Assembly: GCA_026193295.1 (NCBI GenBank)
Contig: JAPHSB010000071.1
Span: 1 to 18,661 of the forward strand
Origin: Lysobacterales bacterium
GTDB taxonomy: Bacteria; Pseudomonadota; Gammaproteobacteria; Xanthomonadales; SZUA-36
Direction of reading: 5' to 3'
Length of the DNA stretch: 18,661 nucleotides
Both the position numbers and the translations under genes were made by a program. Within the stretch, counting starts at the first letter, position 1; each line of letters begins with the position of its first letter. The notes below the pieces were generated by a model. The model had not been told where the DNA came from, did no database searches, and saw nothing but the letters and a program-made list of their open reading frames with translations. Below are positions 7,691-14,362 of this stretch, in pieces.

Positions 7691-8943
7691 CGATCCACCT
7701 CGCCGAAAACCAGGTCCAGCGTGCTGATAATGGCGACCGTGTCGGCCAGCATGTGACCGCTGGCCATCTCGTTGATGCCGGACAGGTGCGCGAAGCCGGG
7801 GGCCCGGAAGTGCACGCGGAACGGCTTGTTGGCCCCATCGGAAACGATGTAACAGCCGAACTCGCCCTTGGGCGCCTCGACCGCGGCATAGGTCTCGCCG
7901 GGCGGCACGCAGAAACCCTCGGTGAACAGTTTGAAGTGGTGAATCAGCGCTTCCATGTCATCCTTCATTTCCTCGCGCGTCGGCGGGATGACCTTGAAAT
8001 TCTTCAGCATCACGTGGCCGGGGTTCTGCCGCAGCCAATCGACGCACTGCAGGATAATCCTGGCGGATTGGCGCATTTCCTCAATGCGCACGAGATAACG
8101 GTCGTAGCAGTCGCCGCTGACCCCGACCGGCACGTCGAAATCGACCTGGTCGTACATCGCGTAAGGCTGCTTCTTGCGCAGGTCCCACTCGATACCCGAA
8201 CCTCGCAGCATGACGCCGGAGAAACCCATCTGGATCGCTTTTTCGGGCGAGACGACGCCGATGCCGACGTTACGCTGCTTCCAGATACGGTTGTCCGTGA
8301 GCAGGGTTTCATACTCGTCGATGCGTTCGGGCACGTCGCGGGCGAAGGCTTCGATGAAGTCCAGCAGTGAGCCTTCGCGCCACTCGTTGCGGTGCTTCAG
8401 TTTCTTGCCCTTGGTCCAGCGCGTTTCCGTGTACTGCGGCATGGTGTCCGGCAGGTCGCGGTAAACGCCGCCAGGCCGGTAATAACCGGCGTGCATGCGT
8501 GCTCCGGATACCGCCTCGTACATGTCCATGACCATCTCGCGCTCGCGAAACGCATACAGGAACACCGTCATGGCGCCGAGATCGAGACCGCAGGCGGATA
8601 CCCACAGCAGGTGGTTGGAGAACCGGGTGATCTCGTCGAACATCGTGCGAATCCACTGGGCCCGCGGCGGTGGCTCGATGCCCAGCAAATCTTCGATGGC
8701 GCGCACGTAGGCGTGCTCGTTGCACATCATCGACATGTAGTCCATGCGGTCGAGGTACCCGACCGACTGGTTATACGGCTTGCTCTCGGCCAGTTTTTCG
8801 GTGGCGCGGTGCAGCAAGCCAATGTGCGGGTCGGCCCGCACCACGGTCTCGCCGTCCATCTCCAGCACCAGTCGCAGCACACCATGCGCCGCCGGGTGCT
8901 GCGGACCGAAATTCATCGTGTAGTTCCGTATTTCAGCCATCAT
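7687..8943 (-). CDS. nuoD: NADH-quinone oxidoreductase subunit D
   Basis: This 49-kDa-type subunit forms the quinone-reduction site together with NuoB; it derives from the large subunit of NiFe hydrogenases. It has 418 residues as a stand-alone gene, unlike the nuoCD fusion of E. coli. The quinone-site loop GPQHPAAHGV lies at 13-22, and GLLHRATEKLAE and DRMDYMSMMCNEHAY follow. The C-terminal FRVHFRAPGFAHLSG and DLVFGEVDR are typical endings. Two ATGs in a row, at 8943 and 8940, are both in range of an AGGAA ribosome site. I use the first. The gene overlaps nuoC by 11 bases and nuoE by 4. Confidence 0.98.
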   Translation of the reverse strand: MMAEIRNYTMNFGPQHPAAHGVLRLVLEMDGETVVRADPHIGLLHRATEKLAESKPYNQSVGYLDRMDYMSMMCNEHAYVRAIEDLLGIEPPPRAQWIRTMFDEITRFSNHLLWVSACGLDLGAMTVFLYAFREREMVMDMYEAVSGARMHAGYYRPGGVYRDLPDTMPQYTETRWTKGKKLKHRNEWREGSLLDFIEAFARDVPERIDEYETLLTDNRIWKQRNVGIGVVSPEKAIQMGFSGVMLRGSGIEWDLRKKQPYAMYDQVDFDVPVGVSGDCYDRYLVRIEEMRQSARIILQCVDWLRQNPGHVMLKNFKVIPPTREEMKDDMEALIHHFKLFTEGFCVPPGETYAAVEAPKGEFGCYIVSDGANKPFRVHFRAPGFAHLSGINEMASGHMLADTVAIISTLDLVFGEVDR

Positions 8944-9709
8944 CGTCTTCCTGCGCGGCGGCCGGGACGCCGGCAGCCAACTGCTCGGCCCTGGAGTCCG
9001 CGGCCCGGTCCAGGTCGTCGGTCTTGTAACGGGAATCAGCGCGAATCACGCGCGGCACCCCTACGCGCGGCTCGATCTCCACCGGTTCGTAGACCACGCG
9101 CTTCTTTTCGTCGTCGTAGCGCACGGCGACATTGCCGATCAGCGGAAAATCCTTGCGGAAGGGGTGGCCGGTAAATCCATAATCGGTCATGATCCGGCGC
9201 AGGTCCGGATGCCCTTCAAACACGATCCCAAAGAGGTCGAAGGCTTCCCGCTCGTACCAGTTCGCAGACTTCCAGATTTCCACCAGCGAAGGCACGATCG
9301 GCATGCCTTCATCCGGCGCAAAGCAGCGCACCCTCACACGCCAGTTGTGGCGAAACGAGAGCAAGTGCGCAACCACGCCGAATCGCTGCTGGATATCAGC
9401 CGCCTCCGGCCGGTTGGCCCAGTCGAAGCGGCCAGGTCCGAACGCATCCACGCCCCGCCCGAAGCCGGTGTCGGTGGCATCGGTCGTCTCCCACTCCGAC
9501 TGCCCGTAACTCAGGTAATCGACGCCGCACAAATCGGTCAGCTGTTCGAACGCGAATTCCTCTTCGACGTGCAACGCACGGCAGACCTCCAGCCAGGCGC
9601 TCACGTCCATGTCCAGCGTCAGGATACCGGCCGGTGAAGGGCGGATCGACACCCGGTCGCCGAAGCGCTGATGCAACGCCTCCGCCAGGATTTTTGTCTG
9701 TTCGTTCAT
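8933..9709 (-). CDS. nuoC: NADH-quinone oxidoreductase subunit C
   Basis: This 30-kDa-type peripheral-arm subunit packs against NuoD and NuoB. It has 258 residues from the ATG at 9709. Conserved blocks are FEQLTDLCGVDYL, HLLSFRHNWRVRVR, the signature WYEREAFDLFGIVFEGHPDLR, and RIMTDYGFTGHPFRKDFPL. An upstream in-frame TTG at 9724 would add five residues and overlap nuoB. I prefer the ATG because it has an AGGT site at a normal distance and leaves a 4-base gap after nuoB. The last roughly 30 residues are a poorly conserved acidic tail ending EDDDG. Confidence 0.97.
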   Translation of the reverse strand: MNEQTKILAEALHQRFGDRVSIRPSPAGILTLDMDVSAWLEVCRALHVEEEFAFEQLTDLCGVDYLSYGQSEWETTDATDTGFGRGVDAFGPGRFDWANRPEAADIQQRFGVVAHLLSFRHNWRVRVRCFAPDEGMPIVPSLVEIWKSANWYEREAFDLFGIVFEGHPDLRRIMTDYGFTGHPFRKDFPLIGNVAVRYDDEKKRVVYEPVEIEPRVGVPRVIRADSRYKTDDLDRAADSRAEQLAAGVPAAAQEDDDG

Positions 9710-9713
9710 GGAA

Positions 9714-10247
9714 TTACCTGGCAATCGTCGTTTCGCGGCGGATCTTGGCCTGCAGTTGCAGGATGCCGTAAATCAATGCTTCGGCGGTTGGGGGGCAACC
9801 CGGCACGTAGACATCGACGGGAACGACCCGGTCGCAGCCGCGCGTGACCGAGTACGCATAATGGTAGTAGCCGCCGCCGTTGGCGCAGGAACCCATGGAA
9901 ATGACCCATTTCGGGTTCGGCATCTGATCGTAAACTTTGCGCAGCGCGGGCGCCATCTTGTTGGTGAGGGTGCCGGCCACGATCATCACGTCCGACTGCC
10001 GGGGACTGGGCCGGAATACGACGCCGAAGCGATCGAGGTCATAGCGCGCGGCCCCCGCCTGCATCATTTCCACCGCGCAGCAGGCCAGTCCGAAGGTCAT
10101 GGGCCACATCGAGCCGGTACGCGCCCAGTTCAGCAGGGCATCGAGTGAGGTCGTGACCATGCCGCGGTCGAGCAAGGGGTTGGCATTGGCATCCGGGCGC
10201 AGAATGTCATCGACCGTCTGCAGCGGGACGGGATTGTTCATTCCCAT
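9714..10247 (-). CDS. nuoB: NADH-quinone oxidoreductase subunit B (cluster N2)
   Basis: This PSST-type subunit holds the terminal 4Fe-4S cluster N2, which reduces quinone. It has 177 residues. The N2 ligands are the tandem Cys56-Cys57 (GLACCAVEMM), Cys121 (GSCANGGGYY) and Cys151 (PGCPPTAEAL). Two starts compete. The ATG at 10241 would give the 4-base ATGA overlap with nuoA. The ATG at 10247 sits 7 bases after a perfect AAGGAG, so I choose 10247 (MGMNNPVPL). The frame stays open further upstream to 10466, but that extension lies entirely in nuoA and shows no NuoB similarity. Confidence 0.97.
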   Translation of the reverse strand: MGMNNPVPLQTVDDILRPDANANPLLDRGMVTTSLDALLNWARTGSMWPMTFGLACCAVEMMQAGAARYDLDRFGVVFRPSPRQSDVMIVAGTLTNKMAPALRKVYDQMPNPKWVISMGSCANGGGYYHYAYSVTRGCDRVVPVDVYVPGCPPTAEALIYGILQLQAKIRRETTIAR

Positions 10248-10606
10248 TCCAGGGCTCCTTTCTTCCAGATAAAGAAGAACCCGATCACCAGTTCGACGAC
10301 GAATATCGTCATGGCGATCAGGCCGAAGACCCCCAGTTTGTCCAGCACCAGGGCCCAGGGGATGAAAAAGGCGATTTCGAGGTCGAAGATGATGAACAGG
10401 ATCGCCACGAGGTAGTAGCGAACATCGAATTTCGATCGCGTGTCTTCGAAGGCCTCGAAGCCACACTCGTAGGGCGAGTTTTTCTCGCTGTCGGGCGCGC
10501 TTTCACCGAGCAACTTACCGAGTATTCCGCCGGTGGCGAGCAGTACGACACCCAGCGCCCCCGATACCACGAGAAAGATCAGAACCGGAAAATATTCTGC
10601 GAGCAT
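10238..10606 (-). CDS. nuoA: NADH-quinone oxidoreductase subunit A
   Basis: This small membrane subunit (ND3 counterpart) sits at the junction of the peripheral and membrane arms, next to the quinone site. It has 122 residues with three transmembrane helices. The conserved mobile loop YECGFEAFEDTRSKFDVRYY carries Cys48. Asp75 and Glu77 in FIIFDLEIAFFIPWA match the essential acidic pair of the second helix. It is the first gene of the nuo cluster, 46 bases after the tRNA-Leu, and overlaps nuoB. The ATG at 10606 is preceded by a purine-rich stretch (GAAGAGAGA). Confidence 0.98.
   Translation of the reverse strand: MLAEYFPVLIFLVVSGALGVVLLATGGILGKLLGESAPDSEKNSPYECGFEAFEDTRSKFDVRYYLVAILFIIFDLEIAFFIPWALVLDKLGVFGLIAMTIFVVELVIGFFFIWKKGALEWE
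10255..10260 (-). promoter_or_regulatory. Ribosome binding site of nuoB
   Basis: On the minus strand this reads AAGGAG, a full Shine-Dalgarno match inside the 3' end of nuoA. It is 7 bases before the ATG at 10247 and 13 bases before the ATG at 10241, so it favours the longer nuoB start. Confidence 0.65.
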
Positions 10607-10623
10607 GTTCGTCTCTCTTCTGC

Positions 10624-10641
10624 GCGGTGCGTCAACACCGC
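10624..10641 (-). other. Hairpin between tRNA-Leu and nuoA
   Basis: A perfect 6-bp stem (GCGGTG and CACCGC on the minus strand) with a 6-base loop lies between the tRNA 3' end and the nuoA start. No U-run follows it on the minus strand, so it does not look like an intrinsic terminator of the tRNA transcript. It may mark RNA processing or shape the nuoA leader; that is inference. Confidence 0.4.
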
Positions 10642-10652
10642 TCGGTTTTCAA

Positions 10653-10737
10653 TGGTGCCCAAGGCCGGACTCGAACCGGCACGGCTTTCGCCACTACCCC
10701 CTCAAGATAGCGTGTCTACCAATTCCACCACTTGGGC
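10653..10737 (-). tRNA. tRNA-Leu (anticodon GAG)
   Basis: This is an 85-base leucine tRNA with encoded CCA. The 7-bp acceptor stem is perfect (GCCCAAG with CTTGGGC). The D arm contains GGTAGAC. The anticodon stem CTATC/GGTAG closes the loop TTGAGGG, giving anticodon GAG at 10703-10701, which reads CUC and CUU. A long variable arm (GGC GAAA GCC), typical of class II tRNAs, is followed by the T arm GCCGG-TTCGAGT-CCGGC. It lies 18 bases after secG with no terminator between. The secG-tRNA-Leu(GAG) adjacency is also known from E. coli, where leuU follows secG. Here nuoA comes next instead of the metY-rimP region. Confidence 0.97.
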
Positions 10738-10755
10738 TACGCCCCTCACGGAGTC

Positions 10756-11238
10756 TCAGCTGTCGTCTGCAGTTGGCTGATCATCGCCCTCGGCGGACGG
10801 CAAGTCCTCGCCAATCGCGCGATCGACGGCTTCTTCCGACCCGGTGCCAACCGCGGGCATATCGTCCGCCGGTTCGAACACGGGCATGTCGGCCGGCCCC
10901 GTCTCGTCCGAACTCAGCGACAGTTCCTGCGCGCTCTGCCCGGTCTCTTCCGGTACGGCCGGCTCGACTGCGGTGACCACGCCCAGGTCCGCGGCAGGCG
11001 ATTCCGTCATGATCCGCGAAACCATCACGGCCATGGTCAGGCTGATGGCGCAAAACAAAGCCGCCAGCACCCAGGTGGAGCGGGTAAGGAAGTTGCCTGC
11101 GCCGCGAGCGCCGAACACGGTGCCCGAAGCGCCGCTGCCAAAGGCGGCGCCGGCTGTGGCGCCCTGCCCGCGCTGGATCAGCACGAAGGCGATCAAGGCT
11201 ATCGCGATCAGCACGTGGAATATGTTGAGTACCTGCAT
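10756..11238 (-). CDS. secG: Preprotein translocase subunit SecG with long acidic tail
   Basis: SecG is the small membrane subunit of the SecYEG translocon and stimulates protein export. The N-terminal 75 residues match the family: a first transmembrane helix (about 1-22), the conserved loop LIQRGQGATAGAAFGSGASG, and a second helix (about 55-74). The remaining 85 residues form a soluble tail with 22 acidic and only one basic residue (Arg140). This makes the protein 160 residues long, against about 110 in E. coli. The ATG at 11238 has GGAA about 7 bases upstream. It lies 24 bases after tpiA, the usual neighbour of secG. Confidence 0.94.
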   Translation of the reverse strand: MQVLNIFHVLIAIALIAFVLIQRGQGATAGAAFGSGASGTVFGARGAGNFLTRSTWVLAALFCAISLTMAVMVSRIMTESPAADLGVVTAVEPAVPEETGQSAQELSLSSDETGPADMPVFEPADDMPAVGTGSEEAVDRAIGEDLPSAEGDDQPTADDS

Positions 11239-11262
11239 GTTCGATTCCGTTTGTTGGGCGTA

Positions 11263-12012
11263 TCAGGTTACGGCATCGCGTATCGCGAGGAAGTCCTCCG
11301 CCTTCAGCGAAGCACCCCCCACCAACCCGCCGTCGATATCTTCCCGGGCAAATAAATCGGCGGCATTGGACCCATTCACACTGCCGCCGTACAAAATACG
11401 TAGTTGACCCGCGATTATATCATTGCGGTAAGCAACTTTGCCACGGATGAACGCATGCACCGCCTGCGCCTGGTCCGGCGTGGCCGTCCGGCCGGTGCCA
11501 ATGGCCCAGACCGGCTCATAGGCAACCGCGCCCCGCTCGAAGCCCTCCACGCCGCAGCGGTCCAGGACGGCTTCCAATTGCCGCTCCACCACCGCCTCGG
11601 TTCGCTCCTCCTCGCGCTCCTGCAGGGTTTCGCCGACGCAAAGGATCGGTTCGAGACCGGCCGCGAGCGCCGCCGCGTACCGCGCCGCCACGTCTGCGTC
11701 GTTTTCCCCGTACAGGGTACGCCGCTCGGAATGACCGACCAGGACGTAACGACAGCCCAAATCAAGCAGCATGGACGCCGACACTTCACCGGTATGCGCG
11801 CCCTGCGCCTCCGGGCTGAGGGTTTGCGCGCCCCAGGCGATCGGGCTGCCAGCCAGCAGAGACTGCGCCTGCGCCAGGTAGGGAAAGGGCGGGAACACCA
11901 CCATGTCGGGCGTTTCCCGGCGAGGCGCCGCCAGCAGGCCCTCCAGCAGCGCGCTGACCATGGCCTTCGAGCCGTGCATCTTCCAGTTTCCAGCGAGCAG
12001 GATTTTACGCAT
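11263..12012 (-). CDS. tpiA: Triosephosphate isomerase
   Basis: This cytoplasmic glycolytic enzyme interconverts dihydroxyacetone phosphate and glyceraldehyde 3-phosphate. It has 249 residues, the standard length. Catalytic residues are visible: Asn9 and Lys11 in AGNWKMHG, His94 in VGHSERR, and Glu166 in AYEPVWAIGTG, followed by the mobile loop and the phosphate-binding YGGSV. The frame is open to 12102, but the ATG at 12012 gives the proper N-terminus MRKILLAGNWK and has AAGGA about 7 bases upstream. A promoter lies just before it. secG follows after 24 bases, a conserved pairing in proteobacteria. Confidence 0.97.
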   Translation of the reverse strand: MRKILLAGNWKMHGSKAMVSALLEGLLAAPRRETPDMVVFPPFPYLAQAQSLLAGSPIAWGAQTLSPEAQGAHTGEVSASMLLDLGCRYVLVGHSERRTLYGENDADVAARYAAALAAGLEPILCVGETLQEREEERTEAVVERQLEAVLDRCGVEGFERGAVAYEPVWAIGTGRTATPDQAQAVHAFIRGKVAYRNDIIAGQLRILYGGSVNGSNAADLFAREDIDGGLVGGASLKAEDFLAIRDAVT

Positions 12013-12048
12013 TTCGGGTCCTTGCGGGGTCGGCAACAGGCGGGCCGT

Positions 12049-12077
12049 AGGATACCGACCAGGCGTGAATATCTCAA
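12049..12077 (-). promoter_or_regulatory. Probable sigma70 promoter of tpiA-secG-tRNA-nuo
   Basis: On the minus strand, TTGAGA (12077-12072, five of six matches to TTGACA) and TATCCT (12054-12049, four of six to TATAAT) are separated by exactly 17 bases. The expected start site is near 12041, leaving a leader of about 30 bases before the tpiA ATG with its AAGGA site. It is the best promoter I could see in the gaps between minus-strand genes, and it stands before the long run of genes down to nuoL. Confidence 0.6.
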
Positions 12078-12173
12078 GCCGCGACCGGGTGGTAAATGAC
12101 ACGCATCATACAAGCAGTGCTGCAGCCCGCCAGGCGCCAATTCTCCGGTTCAGGCCGGCCCGGCCGGACGAGC

Positions 12174-12959
12174 CTAGTAACTATTCAACTTGTCGAAAAA
12201 ACCGATCTCCTGGGCTGTCAGGCGACCGATTTTGCATTGCTCCAGGGAATCCGGCATCGAGAACGAGACCGTACTGATGGGAATGGCGCCGCCCATGATT
12301 TCCGCCCGCGTCTGCGGGAACAGCGGGCGCTGGTCCGGGTCGGCAAATCCATGCGGAAAGATCGGGTCCCCGGTCGAGAGCACATACTTGTCGGTCGCGC
12401 CGAGCACGTGCAGCAACTCGTGCGTGAAAACCACGAGATTGGTCTGTTTCCTGGAGTTCCTGGCATAGCCCTTGACGATGCCGTATCGGCCCTTGCGCAT
12501 GCCCACCGAGATGCCCATTTCGGCGCTGCCATTCAGGTTGTGCAACATCATGACCATCTGGATGTCCGCCGTGATCAATCCGTCGGTCAGGGTTTGCTTC
12601 CAGGTCCACCAGCGCATCTTCAGGCTCCACCACGCGATGGCGGCCGTGTTGAATTGCTCAGGTATCTGCGGAGGCCGTTCCGTGGATGCTTCCGCGACCT
12701 GGAATCGAAAGGCAGGGGTTACGGAAAAGCCGTAAGGTAGCGACTGGGTCTCGAAAAACCGGTTGACTGCATCGAACGAGTCAGCCTCGATTCCGCGTGC
12801 AAATTCCAGTGTGGACGGCCGGTCATCCGCGGCCACCGGGTAGACCGTTACCAAAATGGGCCTTTCCCACGCCGCCATGCGTTTCTCCGTCATCCAGGCA
12901 CCCACCACGATGACGAACAGGATGCTCAGCAGGAGCACGATGCGCGCGAGCTTGAACAC
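12174..12959 (-). CDS. Uncharacterised membrane-anchored metzincin-like metalloprotease
   Basis: I do not recognise a named family. From the GTG at 12959 the product has 261 residues. It has a basic N-terminus (FKLAR), one hydrophobic helix (about 6-22) without a clear cleavage site, and a soluble domain that should face the periplasm. Residues 180-190 read HELLHVLGATD. They fit the extended zinc motif HExxHxxGxxH/D of metzincins, with Asp190 as candidate third ligand as in snapalysins. AEIMGG at 219-224 could supply the Met-turn (Met222). A tryptophan-rich patch, AWWSLKMRWWTWKQ, lies at about 109-122. The start is 2 bases after the pmbA stop. A longer frame from TTG 13007 would overlap pmbA by 46 bases and put charged residues before the helix. 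There is no strong ribosome site, so coupling to pmbA is likely. Function and substrate are unknown. Confidence 0.85.
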   Translation of the reverse strand: MFKLARIVLLLSILFVIVVGAWMTEKRMAAWERPILVTVYPVAADDRPSTLEFARGIEADSFDAVNRFFETQSLPYGFSVTPAFRFQVAEASTERPPQIPEQFNTAAIAWWSLKMRWWTWKQTLTDGLITADIQMVMMLHNLNGSAEMGISVGMRKGRYGIVKGYARNSRKQTNLVVFTHELLHVLGATDKYVLSTGDPIFPHGFADPDQRPLFPQTRAEIMGGAIPISTVSFSMPDSLEQCKIGRLTAQEIGFFDKLNSY

Positions 12960-12961
12960 GC

Positions 12962-14323
12962 TTACGAGCCAGCGACCATCATTGTACTGATCAGTACATG
13001 CCCACAATGAATGTTGCCGCGCGTGTCGATGTCGGATCCAGCGGCTGACAGGTTTCGAAACATGTCGCGCAGGTTGCCGGCGATCGTAACCTCCTCCACC
13101 GGATAAGCGATCGCTCCGCCCTCGATGCGAAAACCGGTGGCGCCGCGCGAATAATCGCCGGTCACCAGGTTCACGCCCTGGCCCATGACCTCGGTGACCA
13201 GGAGGCCGCTTTGCATGTCATGCGCAAGATCCGCGCTGTCGCTGCCGCCCGGCTCGAGTCGCAGGTTACGCGTACCACCCGCGTTGCCCGTCGTGGTCAG
13301 TCCCAGGCGGCGCGCGGAATAGGAAGAGAGCACGTAGCCCGTGAGCGTCCCCGCTTCGACGATATGCCGGCGGCGCGTCGCCACGCCTTCGCTGTCAAAC
13401 ACCGCGCTGTGCGCGCCGCGCGGCAGGTGGGGCCGCTCTTCGAGGTTCACCCACCCGGGAAAAAGCTGCTGGCCGGCCTGATCGCGCAGGAACGAGGCAT
13501 TGCGGTACAGCGCGGACCCCGAGATGGCGCCAACCAGGTGTCCCAGCATGCTCTTGGCGACTTCGGGGGCGAGCAACACGGGCATTTTCCCGGTTTTCAG
13601 CCGCCGGGCGCCGAGCCGCCGCACGGTGCGGCGTGCCGCCTCGCGGCCGGTCTCCTCCGGAGCCTCCAGGTCGTCGAGACGGCGGCGGCTGTCGAAGCTG
13701 TAGTCGCGCTGCATGCCGTCCCCCTCGCCGGCCAGCAGAACGCAGGACTGTCCGTATTGCGTACCCGCACTGCGACCGATGAAACCGTTCGAATTGCCAT
13801 AGACGGCGAGGCCCAGGCCCGCGTCGAAAGCAGCACCCTCGGAATTGCGGATGCGCTCGTCGCTGCGGCCCGCGTCCTCGCAACGCAGCGCCCGCGCGAT
13901 GGCAGCCTCGGCGTCCAGCGCAGCCGGGTGCCACAGGTCGAGATCCGGAAACGTCTGCGCCAGCAAGTCCGGATCCGCCAGTCCGCTGCAGGAATCCTCC
14001 TGCGTGAACCGCGCGATGTCCGCCGCATGCCGGACGCAATCTTCGATCGACTGCACGCGCAGATCGGCGCTGCTGGCGCTGCCCTTGCGGTGGCCCATGA
14101 ATACCGTGACACCGATGCCCCGGTCCCGCATGTGCTCCAGCGTTTCGACTTCACCGAGACGCACATTGACGGACAGACCCTGGCTGCTGTGAGCGGTGAC
14201 CTCGGCCGCCGAAGCGCCAGCCCGGCGGGCCAGGCGCAAGGCATCGCGGACGCGGCCTTCGAGTGCGTCGAGTTCCGCTTCGCGGTCCAGAGTGGACTGC
14301 GCTACCATGGCTGCATCAGACAT
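12962..14323 (-). CDS. pmbA: TldE (PmbA) subunit of the TldD/TldE protease
   Basis: This is the non-catalytic partner of TldD. In E. coli the heterodimer removes the microcin B17 leader and degrades CcdA. It has 453 residues. The C-terminal half matches the family closely: PEVAKSMLGHLVGAISGSAL, the FDSEGVATRRR segment, SYSARRLGLTTTGNAGGTRN, TEVMGQGVNLVTGDYSRGA and IEGGAIAYPVEEVTIAGN. There is no HExxxH motif, as expected of TldE. The frame opens with TTG at 14326, but the ATG at 14323 has AAGGGG about 7 bases upstream and is preferred. It diverges from darP and is followed after 2 bases by the zinc-protease-like gene. Confidence 0.96.
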   Translation of the reverse strand: MSDAAMVAQSTLDREAELDALEGRVRDALRLARRAGASAAEVTAHSSQGLSVNVRLGEVETLEHMRDRGIGVTVFMGHRKGSASSADLRVQSIEDCVRHAADIARFTQEDSCSGLADPDLLAQTFPDLDLWHPAALDAEAAIARALRCEDAGRSDERIRNSEGAAFDAGLGLAVYGNSNGFIGRSAGTQYGQSCVLLAGEGDGMQRDYSFDSRRRLDDLEAPEETGREAARRTVRRLGARRLKTGKMPVLLAPEVAKSMLGHLVGAISGSALYRNASFLRDQAGQQLFPGWVNLEERPHLPRGAHSAVFDSEGVATRRRHIVEAGTLTGYVLSSYSARRLGLTTTGNAGGTRNLRLEPGGSDSADLAHDMQSGLLVTEVMGQGVNLVTGDYSRGATGFRIEGGAIAYPVEEVTIAGNLRDMFRNLSAAGSDIDTRGNIHCGHVLISTMMVAGS

Positions 14324-14362
14324 CAAACTACCCCTTCTTGATCGGAAATCTTGGTAAAGAAC
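14324..14362. promoter_or_regulatory. Divergent start region between pmbA and darP
   Basis: Only 39 bases separate the two divergent start codons, so the promoters must overlap the 5' coding ends of the neighbours. The pmbA ribosome site (AAGGGG on the minus strand) is clear. The darP one (GGTAA) is weak. I found no convincing -35/-10 pair for either direction, so the promoter assignment is inferred from gene orientation. Confidence 0.4.

Noticed and set aside
6419..7756. 445-codon open frame on the plus strand opposite nuoF and nuoE
   Set aside because: It runs antisense across two conserved genes and their junction, shows no recognisable domain and has no ribosome site of note.
12155..12167. 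GC-rich hairpin (CCGGC-CCG-GCCGG) after the metzincin-like gene as a terminator
   Set aside because: The stem is only 5 bp with a 3-base loop and no T-run follows on either strand, so I cannot call it an intrinsic terminator.
12960..13007. Longer start (TTG at 13007) for the metzincin-like gene
   Set aside because: It would overlap the conserved pmbA end by 46 bases and put charged residues before the signal-anchor helix. The GTG at 12959 fits better.
13211..14341. 376-codon open frame on the plus strand opposite pmbA
   Set aside because: The pmbA product on the minus strand is a clear family match. The antisense frame has shadow-like composition.
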